Source of the DNA: Lachnospiraceae bacterium
GTDB lineage: Bacteria; Bacillota_A; Clostridia; Lachnospirales; Lachnospiraceae
Length of the DNA stretch: 64,000 nucleotides
Assembly: GCA_021770615.1 (NCBI GenBank)
Contig: JAETQR010000014.1
Coordinates: 22,081-86,080, forward strand
Direction: 5' to 3'
Part shown: one piece after another, positions 52,743-60,041 of the stretch
Layout: each line of letters opens with the position of its first letter
Numbering within the stretch: position 1 is the first letter of the stretch
The notes under the pieces: model-generated
The model's database searches: none
What the model was told of the DNA's origin: nothing
The model's input: only the letters and a program-made list of their open reading frames with translations
Translations under genes and position numbers: made by a program

Positions 52743-52781
52743 CAAGTTGCGTATGCAACTTGCATGGCTCAGCTTGCTGAG
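52743..52781. repeat. pair of small perfect hairpins
   Basis: CAAGTTGC-GTAT-GCAACTTG (52743-52762) and CTCAG-CTTG-CTGAG (52768-52781), upstream of the GH3 gene; comparable in layout to the pair at 14637-14675. Confidence 0.6.
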
Positions 52782-52839
52782 ACTATTCTACCTAAAATAT
52801 AGCATATTTTTACATATAGCGATAGTAAATTTTTTATGA

Positions 52840-53037
52840 AATCTTAATTCCTTATTACAGTTTTTCACCTATATCGACAACGTTCGACATGCGTGCGGTA
52901 CCCCCGATGGGCTCGTTGGCTCCAAGGGCAAAAACGCAGTCCGGAAATTTCAAAAAAAATATAACCTTACCATAACCGGAACTTTTAATAAGAAAACAAA
53001 GAAAAAGATAAAAGAGCAGTATGATTCCAGATATTGA
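52840..53037 (+). pseudogene. remnant of a peptidoglycan-binding-domain protein (C-terminal end)
   Basis: An open frame without start codon ends at a TGA at 53035-53037. It reads ACGTPDGLVGSKGKNAVRKF then QKKYNLTITGTFNKKTKKKI, a recognisable type 1 peptidoglycan-binding domain (DGxxGxxTxxAVxxFQ-like) as found at the C-terminus of endolysins and cell-wall hydrolases. Upstream the frame is closed by TGA at 52837 and no catalytic domain is present. Likely a decayed gene end. Confidence 0.65.
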
Positions 53038-53064
53038 CCGCGCTCTGATATCATTTTGCAAACA

Positions 53065-53117
53065 GGTGACGCCAATTTGAATTCCGTTTCAGGTTGGCAT
53101 CACCCGGCCAAATGGCC
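53065..53117. repeat. two adjacent hairpins
   Basis: GGTGACGCCAA with TTGGCATCACC (53065-53104), then GGCCA-AA-TGGCC (53106-53117). No T-run follows, so terminator function is unclear. Confidence 0.5.
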
Positions 53118-53167
53118 GCCAGCTTGATTGCTGACAATAAATTTTTATCATAATTCATTAAAAATCT

Positions 53168-53195
53168 TGATTTTTTTAATAAATATGATAAAATG
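53168..53195 (+). promoter_or_regulatory. promoter of tRNA-Gly
   Basis: TTGATT, 16-base spacer, TAAAAT, ten bases ahead of the tRNA. Confidence 0.6.
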
Positions 53196-53204
53196 AAGTA
53201 TATG

Positions 53205-53274
53205 CAGATATAGTTCATTGGTAGAATGCTAGCTTCCCAAGCTGGAGAGGCGGGTTCGATTCCCGTTATCTGCT
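53205..53274 (+). tRNA. tRNA-Gly(CCC)
   Basis: Acceptor GCAGATA/TATCTGC, anticodon arm CTAGC-TTCCCAA-GCTGG with anticodon CCC, T arm GCGGG-TTCGATT-CCCGT; CCA not encoded. The D-loop reads ATTGTAGAAT, apparently one G short of the usual GG, giving 70 bases rather than 71. Confidence 0.85.
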
Positions 53275-53395
53275 TTTTGACATTTTCTCGATGATTTCTT
53301 TAATTGTCTTTTTTCAAATATTCCTTTTCCCTATCCATATCAGACACCATTCTTATTTAGCAATTCATCGTGCGAACGCAACTGACAACTGAATA

Positions 53396-53401
53396 TATGA
53401 T
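53396..53401 (+). promoter_or_regulatory. -10 of the toxin mRNA promoter
   Basis: TATGAT aligns with the TATAAT of the antisense promoter when the two inverted halves are compared; no good -35 is seen, so the toxin promoter looks weaker than that of the antisense RNA. Confidence 0.5.
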
Positions 53402-53468
53402 ATGCTTACCAAGGGAGCCGACTGGGTCAAGCTCCAGCCCCCGGACATGATGAAAGGGGTTGGTGCCT

Positions 53469-53555
53469 ATGGTTACATATAGTGATTTATTCACTTTTGT
53501 AATTATGATTTGTGCAATAATTACTCTTGTTGCTACATTTTTGCATAAAAAATAG
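53469..53555 (+). CDS. small hydrophobic holin-like type I toxin
   Basis: A 28-aa peptide, MVTYSDLFTFVIMICAIITL followed by VATFLHKK: a short polar N-terminus, one membrane helix and a basic end, the layout of holin-like type I toxins. AAAGGGG lies nine bases before the ATG. The stop is inside the stem of a strong bidirectional terminator, and an antisense RNA promoter with perfect consensus fires against it from the other side. Toxicity is inferred, not shown. Confidence 0.8.
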   Translation: MVTYSDLFTFVIMICAIITLVATFLHKK

Positions 53556-53592
53556 TGCCCTCGCTCTGGTAAAGTAAGGCACTATTTTTAGC
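53548..53592. terminator. bidirectional terminator shared by toxin mRNA and antisense RNA
   Basis: AAAATAGTGCC and GGCACTATTTTT with an 18-base loop; T-runs on both strands. Confidence 0.85.
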
Positions 53593-53640
53593 ACTATTTT
53601 GCCGGGGGCTAGGCCACACCTAGCTTCGGCTCTCTTGTTA
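53548..53640 (-). ncRNA. predicted antisense antitoxin RNA
   Basis: From the perfect promoter at 53646-53674 transcription should start near 53640 and end at the shared terminator, giving about 90 bases complementary to the 3' end of the toxin mRNA. The 5' part folds as GCTAGG-TGTGG-CCTAGC. Boundaries are predicted only. Confidence 0.7.
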
Positions 53641-53645
53641 AGCAC

Positions 53646-53674
53646 ATTATAGCATCCCTGATATATTCTGTCAA
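53646..53674 (-). promoter_or_regulatory. perfect-consensus promoter of the antisense RNA
   Basis: Leftward TTGACA, 17-base spacer, TATAAT; no open reading frame of quality follows it. Confidence 0.9.
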
Positions 53675-53712
53675 GAATTTCGCCAGTTTTGAGACGATAG
53701 ATAAGAAGACAA

Positions 53713-53752
53713 ATAGTGCCCCGCTCCGGTAAACGCAAGGCACTATTTATTT
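53713..53752 (-). terminator. terminator after alcohol dehydrogenase, related to the toxin-antitoxin terminator
   Basis: AAATAGTGCC, loop CCGCTCCGGTAAACGCAA, GGCACTATTT: stem arms identical to the terminator at 53548-53592 and a similar loop, 50 bases past the dehydrogenase stop. Confidence 0.75.
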
Positions 53753-53800
53753 CATACACTTTGATCACATATATGGTTAGATAATATGAAATATCTATCC

Positions 53801-54949
53801 TTAGATCAACGACTCATATAATTTCGTAATATCTTCCACGCTGGTCTCTTTCGGATTTCCGGGGCGGCACGCATCATCATATGCCGACTGTGCCAGAAAT
53901 GGAATATCCTCTTTCTTTACGATCTCCTTTAAATCTGCCGGAATCCCCACATCCTTAGAAAGCTGTTTGACAGCATCCACCGCTGCCTTCCGGTATTCCT
54001 CCTGAGACATTTCATCGACACCTTTGACTCCCATTGCGCGGGCGATCTCCCGGTATTTTTCTCCTGTCGCCTCCGCATTGTACTCCATCACCGTCGGAAG
54101 GATGATCGCATTTGCCACACCATGAGGTGTGTCATACAACGCTCCCAGAGGATGTGCCATTGAATGCACAATGCCAAGACCCACATTGGAAAAGCCCATT
54201 CCTGCCACATACTGTCCAAGCGCCATATCCTCCCGGCCCTCTTTCGTATTTTCCACAGCTCCCCGGAGGCTCCTCGCAATGATTTCGATCGCCTTGATGT
54301 GGAACATATCCGACAACTCCCATGCACCTGCTGTGATATATCCCTCGATTGCATGCGTCAGAGCATCCATTCCAGTCGCTGCGGTCAGTCCTTTTGGCAT
54401 CGTGGACATCATCTCAGAATCCACAAACGCCACAACCGGAATATCCTTTGGATCGACACATACCATCTTCCGATTCTTTTCCACATCGGTAATCACATAA
54501 TTTATCGTGACCTCTGCGGCAGTACCCGCCGTCGTCGGGACTGCAAAAATTGGTACTGATTTATTCTTCGTCGGTGCGACACCTTCCAGACTGCAGATAT
54601 CTGCAAACTCCGGATTAGCAATGACGATACCGATTCCTTTTGCTGTATCCATCGAGGAACCTCCGCCGATCGCAATGATATAATCCGCATCTGCTTTTTT
54701 AAATGCCTCTACACCATTCTGAACATTTGTGATCGTCGGATTTGCTTTGATATCCGAATAAATTTCGTAACCAAGCCCTGCCTGATCAAGTACCTCTGTG
54801 ACCTTTGCCGTCACCCCAAATTTGATCAGATCAGGATCCGAGCAGATTAATGCCTTCTTAAACCCACGCCCTTTTGCTTCCGGCGCAATCTCCTGAATCG
54901 CCCCTGCTCCATGATAGGAAGTCTCATTCAATACAAATCTGTTTGCCAT
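53801..54949 (-). CDS. iron-containing alcohol dehydrogenase, lactaldehyde reductase (FucO)-like
   Basis: A 382-aa group III alcohol dehydrogenase. NAD-binding GGGSSMDTAKG, the block VPTTAGTAAEVTINYVITD, and metal ligands in DALTHAIEGY and GIVHSMAHPLGALYDTPHG (His pair) are intact. Closest in pattern to lactaldehyde:propanediol oxidoreductase. The ATG at 54949 has AAAGGAG nine bases upstream; longer in-frame starts lack this. A partly deleted duplicate of its 3' region lies just upstream at 55052-55166. Confidence 0.93.
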   Translation of the reverse strand: MANRFVLNETSYHGAGAIQEIAPEAKGRGFKKALICSDPDLIKFGVTAKVTEVLDQAGLGYEIYSDIKANPTITNVQNGVEAFKKADADYIIAIGGGSSMDTAKGIGIVIANPEFADICSLEGVAPTKNKSVPIFAVPTTAGTAAEVTINYVITDVEKNRKMVCVDPKDIPVVAFVDSEMMSTMPKGLTAATGMDALTHAIEGYITAGAWELSDMFHIKAIEIIARSLRGAVENTKEGREDMALGQYVAGMGFSNVGLGIVHSMAHPLGALYDTPHGVANAIILPTVMEYNAEATGEKYREIARAMGVKGVDEMSQEEYRKAAVDAVKQLSKDVGIPADLKEIVKKEDIPFLAQSAYDDACRPGNPKETSVEDITKLYESLI

Positions 54950-55051
54950 AATCATCTTCTCCTTTACCTTTATCTCTTTTCTGCTTCCCACAGAATATGT
55001 TATATTATCATTATCCCTTATTTTCCCGTTATTTTCAACTAATTTTTATAA

Positions 55052-55166
55052 CCAGTTTTGAGACATTTTGATCACATATATGAAATATCTATCCTTAGAT
55101 CAACGACTCATATAATAATTTATCGTGACCTCTGCGGCAGTACCCGCCGTCGTCGGGACTGCAAAA
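55052..55166 (-). pseudogene. scar of a duplicated alcohol dehydrogenase gene
   Basis: This stretch is a patchwork of pieces of the neighbouring gene region in the same order and orientation: 55052-55064 equals 53683-53695, 55068-55082 equals 53761-53775, 55083-55115 equals 53789-53821 (3' end of the gene), and 55115-55166 equals 54497-54547 (internal). The pieces are exact, so the duplication and deletions are recent. Confidence 0.85.
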
Positions 55167-55171
55167 TTCTC

Positions 55172-55711
55172 TTACTCAAGCACATAGATCCCGGGCGCAT
55201 CCTCTTCATCTTTCCACTTAAAACCATCCGGTTCTGCCTCCTCGGTCATGACCTGTATCGTATACAGGCCGACTTTATCCGGCTCCATGTCATTTTCGAT
55301 CTGTGTCGTAAGACTCATCTCATAGGTTTCATTCTCATGGGTCACGGTATATGCCACCATGATCACGTATATCTTTTTCCCGCGCTCCGTTGTCTCATGG
55401 GTGCAGACGTTTCCCTCATATCCACCCTCGCTGCCAGGATAAAAATCCATTAATTCCTCGATTTTACCGTCCAGATCATAAGCATTCTCCCGTGCGTATA
55501 CCGAAAACAGCCCTTTTAGTGCCTCTGTATCCTTTGCTTCCAATGCATCTATAATAGACTGCATCAGCTCCTCTGCCATCTCCTTATCCGTTCTGTTTGT
55601 TTCTGCCAGATATTCTCCCCGATCATAAAACAGGCCACAACCGGAAATATTCCCAAGCAGAACGCATACTATAAGCCCTGATAAAATACATTTTCTTATC
55701 CTCAATACCAA
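55172..55711 (-). CDS. DUF5104-like lipoprotein
   Basis: A 179-aa lipoprotein: signal peptide with lipobox-like LLGNISGC (Cys ~25), then a domain with AEELMQSIIDALEAKDTEAL and LFSVYARENAYDLDGKIEEL, the pattern of DUF5104 proteins from Clostridia. Function unknown. The start appears to be TTG, inside the end of the BlaR1-like gene, with GGAGG upstream, so it is translated in coupling with that gene. Confidence 0.75.
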   Translation of the reverse strand: MVLRIRKCILSGLIVCVLLGNISGCGLFYDRGEYLAETNRTDKEMAEELMQSIIDALEAKDTEALKGLFSVYARENAYDLDGKIEELMDFYPGSEGGYEGNVCTHETTERGKKIYVIMVAYTVTHENETYEMSLTTQIENDMEPDKVGLYTIQVMTEEAEPDGFKWKDEEDAPGIYVLE

Positions 55712-57126
55712 AACGACTTTAAATCCTCCTCATCCATTGTACTCCTTATGATTTTCCAATCAGATTTTTCCGTCTTCCGGGCAAGCAAAAACTCCTCCTC
55801 GGAATTCACTTTCCGGGATTCACTTTTCTTTGTCTCATCATCCGTCTCCACTACTAGTTTTTGAATCTGTAATCTGAGCCGGCACACATCATAAAATTCT
55901 TCCTCCGACACATCTTCTGCCTCATCCAGAGAAATATAATAACCGTCCTCATCCGTAGTATTTCCACATTTTACGATTGCAACCGGAGCATGCCTTCTTG
56001 TATTATAATCTGGCATCTCAAATCGCAGTTCCGCCATTCCCTCCTCATAATTGTGATTCCGGTAATAAATGTATTGCTGCACCGTTTCTTCCGGAGATAA
56101 CCCCCTCAGATCTGCCCGGGTCACGAAACTCGTCATACATGCCACGATAACAGTTAATACAACCGCCGCACTGCTGACTAACCGCCTTCTCTTTCCATCT
56201 GCGATCCGCCATACCCGGTTCTCTAACTCTTTTTTACTACAGCTCATCGTAGTCGCCGTAAAAAAGAGATTCTTCCTCACAGCAGTATCTGCAACAAGAT
56301 CGACCAGTACCTTCCCATAACGAAGCCTTTTTACCTCTCCTAATCTGCGGACAGCCCTCTCATCACATGCCATCTCTGCATCCTGCTTCGAAAGCACTGC
56401 TGCCAGCCAGATCAAAGGATTGAACCAATTCAATGCAAGGACGATACACCGGATATTTCCCCGGAATAAATCCCGATGCTTCAAATGGCACAGTTCATGC
56501 ACCAGAACATATTCCCGCTTTTCCCCATCTTCGGCAGCATCCTCCGTCAAGTAAATACCGGCCTTTCCCCTCACGCGCATCACACACGGAGAAATAATCC
56601 CCGGAACTTTATAAACCGGATACTTGCATTCCGGTACCCTGACTGTGATCCGGTTATCAAAAAGCCACCGCCTGAACTTCTCATTTACATACACCGACCA
56701 CAGATACACAACGATCACTCCCGCGACCCACAAAGCAAAAAACCAAACCGGCAGGGATAACGCAAATAAATCAACCCGCACCGGACTGCTGCCATCCAGG
56801 CTCTGAAGCTGCTCCGGAGCAACCCATCTGCGAACCTCATTTACGCCGGCATTGATCGTGTTCACCGCACTGGTCTTAAAGAGCTTTTGGAAATCCGTCC
56901 TTTGTCCAAGTCCTGACAAGATGGGCGTCGCAAAATAGCGCAGTACGACAAGCCCCCATAATGAATTGATCGCACCGGCACTCATCCTGCCCCTGAAAAT
57001 CCACCGCACAAAACAGATCAGGATAACAAGCATACTCGTATCAATGATCGTGCTCGTCATATTACTCATCATACTGATCGGCCAAAATATATCTATGAGG
57101 ACTACTATGCCAAACAAAAAGCCCAT
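55702..57126 (-). CDS. BlaR1/MecR1-type M56 metallopeptidase sensor
   Basis: A 474-aa integral membrane protein with four membrane segments. The cytoplasmic zinc protease motif is VLVHELCHLKHRDLFRGN, with the distal CDERAVRR block. The C-terminal outside part (~325-474) is short and unlike a penicillin-binding domain, so the signal is probably not a beta-lactam. It follows the BlaI-type repressor by four bases, giving the usual repressor-protease pair. Confidence 0.9.
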   Translation of the reverse strand: MGFLFGIVVLIDIFWPISMMSNMTSTIIDTSMLVILICFVRWIFRGRMSAGAINSLWGLVVLRYFATPILSGLGQRTDFQKLFKTSAVNTINAGVNEVRRWVAPEQLQSLDGSSPVRVDLFALSLPVWFFALWVAGVIVVYLWSVYVNEKFRRWLFDNRITVRVPECKYPVYKVPGIISPCVMRVRGKAGIYLTEDAAEDGEKREYVLVHELCHLKHRDLFRGNIRCIVLALNWFNPLIWLAAVLSKQDAEMACDERAVRRLGEVKRLRYGKVLVDLVADTAVRKNLFFTATTMSCSKKELENRVWRIADGKRRRLVSSAAVVLTVIVACMTSFVTRADLRGLSPEETVQQYIYYRNHNYEEGMAELRFEMPDYNTRRHAPVAIVKCGNTTDEDGYYISLDEAEDVSEEEFYDVCRLRLQIQKLVVETDDETKKSESRKVNSEEEFLLARKTEKSDWKIIRSTMDEEDLKSFWY

Positions 57127-57130
57127 TTTA

Positions 57131-57511
57131 TCACTTCCTTTTCCGCTCAGACTCTTTTAAAATCTGATATAATTTTCCAATCTCCTCTTGTGATAAGGAC
57201 TGATCCTCTACCATCGAATGCACCATGAGGCTCAAACTCCCCTTATATACTTTTTCAAGAAAACTTTTCGTCTCTTCCCGTGATACTGCCTGTCGTGACA
57301 CGATTGGATAAAACTCCTTTGCCCGCCCATTTTGCCGGTAAGAAACCGCTCCCTTTTTTTCTATTCGCCCGAGAAGCGTAATGATCGTGTGTTTATCCCA
57401 TCCCGTTTCCTCATTCAACTCTTCCGTGAGCTGTCGGATGGTAAGATCCGGCATTTCCCACAACCGATCCATGATCTTCCACTCCGCATCGGATAACTGA
57501 ATTTTTTTCAT
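57131..57511 (-). CDS. BlaI/MecI-family transcriptional repressor
   Basis: A 126-aa winged-helix repressor: IQLSDAEWKIMDRLWEMPDL, then DKHTIITLLGRIEKKGAVSY (recognition helix and wing) and a helical dimerisation tail. It probably represses its own operon at two dyads around the promoter, relieved when the BlaR1-like protease is activated. The ATG at 57511 has GGAG seven bases upstream; an earlier in-frame start is less well placed. Confidence 0.92.
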   Translation of the reverse strand: MKKIQLSDAEWKIMDRLWEMPDLTIRQLTEELNEETGWDKHTIITLLGRIEKKGAVSYRQNGRAKEFYPIVSRQAVSREETKSFLEKVYKGSLSLMVHSMVEDQSLSQEEIGKLYQILKESERKRK

Positions 57512-57564
57512 TGCATAACTCCATTTCTGCATTTGCCCTGCCGCTACATATTTGTTTTATTCCT

Positions 57565-57616
57565 GGTAAATGTTTGTATACCTAAATTATATACGGATGG
57601 TAGACATTTGTCAACC
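57565..57616 (-). promoter_or_regulatory. BlaI-type operators and perfect promoter of the blaI operon
   Basis: Leftward TTGACA (57614-57609), 17-base spacer, TATAAT (57591-57586). The -35 lies inside dyad GGTAGACATTTGTCAACC (57599-57616), and a related dyad GGTAAATGTTTGTATACC (57565-57582) covers the start site. Both share GGTA-TTTGT-ACC. Confidence 0.8.
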
Positions 57617-57646
57617 AATTTTTTCCCTTGAAAAAAATGATCGCTA

Positions 57647-57675
57647 ATGACAAACCCTCCGATTTATGTTAAAAT
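57647..57675 (+). promoter_or_regulatory. promoter of the hybrid sensor kinase
   Basis: ATGACA, 17-base spacer, TAAAAT, about 30 bases before the ATG; divergent from the blaI promoter. Confidence 0.6.
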
Positions 57676-57706
57676 TTAACTGAATTACTATAGGGGGAAT
57701 CTTGTT

Positions 57707-59956
57707 ATGAACATAAAAGGAGCAGATCACATCTTAATAAAAAACATAATAATCCTGTCAGATCTTCTCAAAAAAAATCATATGGACATTGACCATCTGA
57801 CAGAAAGTGACTGGCAGAAAATAATCGCCTTGTCTCCAGAACCGCAGAGCATCCGCTCGGCATATGAAGTAATCAATTTCATGAACGAAATGCCCGGTGG
57901 TTTTTTTATATACCGGGCAGATGGCGATGAGGAAATCATTTATGCAAACAAGGCGCTCCTTCGGATTTTTAAATGCGAAAATCGAAAGGATTTTGAGGAA
58001 TTAACAGGAAATTCTTTTAAAGGAATCGTACATCCGGAAGATTTGGAAGAAGTAGAAAAAAGTATCCAGGAGCAAATCACCAAAAGCAAATATGATCTGG
58101 ACTACGTGGAGTACCGGATCATCCGAAAAGATAAAAGTGTACGATGGGCAGAAGACTACGGCCATTTTGTAAAATGCGGTCCGGTAGGCGATGTCTTTTA
58201 TGTATTTATGGGAGACGCAACCGAAAAAAAAGAACGCCAATTATCCGAGCGGGCATTTTTGATCAATGCAAATGAGAAAAAAAATAAGCAGTTGCAAATT
58301 CTTATAGAGGAATATGATAAGGAAAGAAAACTGATCAATCAGGAACATTTACGCCGTCTCGAAGTAATCGAGGGACTCAGCGTCAATTATGAATCGATCC
58401 TCTATGCTGACCTCGATACGAATAAAATTCTTCCTTACCGGCTGAGTAGCCGGACTGAGCGGCAGTTTGAGAAAAAATATCAGATATGTGACTTCACATG
58501 GTATATTTCTGACTACATTGATACCTGGGTTCATCCGGAAGATCGCAAGAGCGTATCGAAAGTTACGGATCCGGAATATATTCGGGAAAAATTATCCGAC
58601 TCTAAAACTTATTATATTAACTACCGGGTTATTTATTATGAAAAAATTCAACACCTGCAACTTCGCATTGTAAATGTCGGAGATAAAAAACATGTGTCCC
58701 AGATCGTTATGGGATATCAGAGGATCGACTCAGAAATACAGGCAGAGATCGAACAGAAACAAATGTTAAAAAAAGCTCTGAATAATGCAAACCTGGCCAT
58801 TGTTGCCAAAAATACATTTCTCTCTAACATGTCCCATGACATAAGGACTCCCCTGAATGCAATTTTTGGCTATACTTCTCTTGCCAAAAAACATATTGAT
58901 GACAATTCTGCTGTCACAGATTATCTGGATAAGATTGAGGCAGCCAGTGACCAGTTACTGGATCTGATCGATAAAGTACTCGAAATATCCTGGACAGAAT
59001 CGGATGATATCAAAATTGAAGAAAATGAATGTAATTTATCTTCTATTTTAGAGGATGTGTATAATCTTTTGCTTCCCCAGGCTTCTGAAAAAAATATTAT
59101 GCTCTCTCTCGATACAAGCAGGCTGAAACATCCTGATATTTATGGCGACAGGGACAAACTCAAACAGATTCTTATGTATGTGGCCAACAATGCGGTAACG
59201 TACACCAAAAACGATGGTGAGGTTACTCTTACTATTTCCGAAATGGAAAAGTTAACCAATAATTATATGGTCTGCCAATTTGAGATCAAAGATACGGGAA
59301 TTGGGATTGGAAAAGATTTTCTGGCTCATATTTTTGAGCCATTTGAAAGAGAGAAAAACACTACCTTCAGTGGCATTCATGGTACAGGACTTGGCCTGAC
59401 CATTGCTAAAAATATCGTAGAAATGATGGGAGGAGACATCAAGGCCGAAAGCACTGTCGGCGAAGGCAGTACTTTTACGATCACACTCCGCTTCCGTGTG
59501 CAGGACCAGGTTTCGTCCTCTTCCACAAACACAGAGGACTTTGCCTCTCTTCTCGGAGAGAAAAAAATCCTGCTTGTGGAAGATAATGAAATCAATCTGG
59601 AAATTGAAACAGAGATATTCCATGAATTGGGATTTCATGTTGATACCGCTACAAACGGCGCAATGGGAGTTGATAAAATAAAACATTCCACCCCCGGCGA
59701 ATATGCTCTTGTCCTGATGGATATCCAGATGCCTGTCATGAATGGATGGGAAGCCACAAAAAAGATCCGGCAGCTGGAAAATTCCGAATTATCCTGTATC
59801 CCAATCATTGCTTTGTCTGCAAATGCTCTTGAAAATGATAAACGGATCTCCATCGAGAGTGGTATGGATGCACACCTGACAAAACCAATTAATGTTCCAC
59901 AGCTCCTTGAAACCATTGGGAAGGCCGTACAAATCTATAAAAAAAAGACATCCTGA
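57707..59956 (+). CDS. PAS-containing hybrid sensor histidine kinase/receiver
   Basis: A 749-aa protein without membrane segments, so a cytoplasmic sensor. A PAS_3-type domain at ~60-170 (GGFFIYRADGDEEIIYANKA, WAEDYGHFV), a second sensor-like region (~225-340), HisKA with H377 in NMSHDIRTPLNA, an HATPase domain (N-box VANNAVTYTKND, G-boxes DTGIGIGKD and GTGLGLTIAKN) and a C-terminal receiver with acceptor D672 (LVLMDIQMPV). There is no DNA-binding output domain. GGGGGAATC precedes the ATG. Confidence 0.93.
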   Translation: MNIKGADHILIKNIIILSDLLKKNHMDIDHLTESDWQKIIALSPEPQSIRSAYEVINFMNEMPGGFFIYRADGDEEIIYANKALLRIFKCENRKDFEELTGNSFKGIVHPEDLEEVEKSIQEQITKSKYDLDYVEYRIIRKDKSVRWAEDYGHFVKCGPVGDVFYVFMGDATEKKERQLSERAFLINANEKKNKQLQILIEEYDKERKLINQEHLRRLEVIEGLSVNYESILYADLDTNKILPYRLSSRTERQFEKKYQICDFTWYISDYIDTWVHPEDRKSVSKVTDPEYIREKLSDSKTYYINYRVIYYEKIQHLQLRIVNVGDKKHVSQIVMGYQRIDSEIQAEIEQKQMLKKALNNANLAIVAKNTFLSNMSHDIRTPLNAIFGYTSLAKKHIDDNSAVTDYLDKIEAASDQLLDLIDKVLEISWTESDDIKIEENECNLSSILEDVYNLLLPQASEKNIMLSLDTSRLKHPDIYGDRDKLKQILMYVANNAVTYTKNDGEVTLTISEMEKLTNNYMVCQFEIKDTGIGIGKDFLAHIFEPFEREKNTTFSGIHGTGLGLTIAKNIVEMMGGDIKAESTVGEGSTFTITLRFRVQDQVSSSSTNTEDFASLLGEKKILLVEDNEINLEIETEIFHELGFHVDTATNGAMGVDKIKHSTPGEYALVLMDIQMPVMNGWEATKKIRQLENSELSCIPIIALSANALENDKRISIESGMDAHLTKPINVPQLLETIGKAVQIYKKKTS

Positions 59957-59968
59957 GATGTCTTTATA
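59944..59968 (+). terminator. terminator of the hybrid kinase gene
   Basis: AAAGACATC, loop CTGA, GATGTCTTTATA; the stem overlaps the end of the gene. Confidence 0.75.
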
Positions 59969-59996
59969 AAATACAACGATTCAATCGCTTTTGCCA

Positions 59997-60041
59997 TAAA
60001 GCCAGAGAATAGCCCTATCGCTTGCTTAGTCTCTGGCTTTA
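59997..60041 (-). terminator. terminator of the PstS-like operon
   Basis: AAAGCCAGAGA and TCTCTGGCTTT, 11-bp stem, overlapping the stop of the PstS-like gene. Confidence 0.7.

Larger units (their letters stand above)
53403..53645. repeat. inverted duplication of the leader region around the toxin
   Basis: GCTTACCAAGGGAGCCG (from 53404) and, inverted, GCTTAACAAGAGAGCCG (from 53644 leftward), followed in both by a stretch ending in AGCCCCCGG (53436-53444 and 53602-53610). The convergent transcripts would thus begin with related leaders. Confidence 0.75.

Noticed and set aside
52855..53061. 68-codon minus-strand frame
   Set aside because: It is antisense to the recognisable peptidoglycan-binding remnant and lacks a ribosome site.
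53487..53768. 93-codon minus-strand frame across the toxin-antitoxin region
   Set aside because: It runs through two hairpins and the consensus antisense promoter, has no ribosome site and low-complexity composition; it mirrors the antisense RNA.
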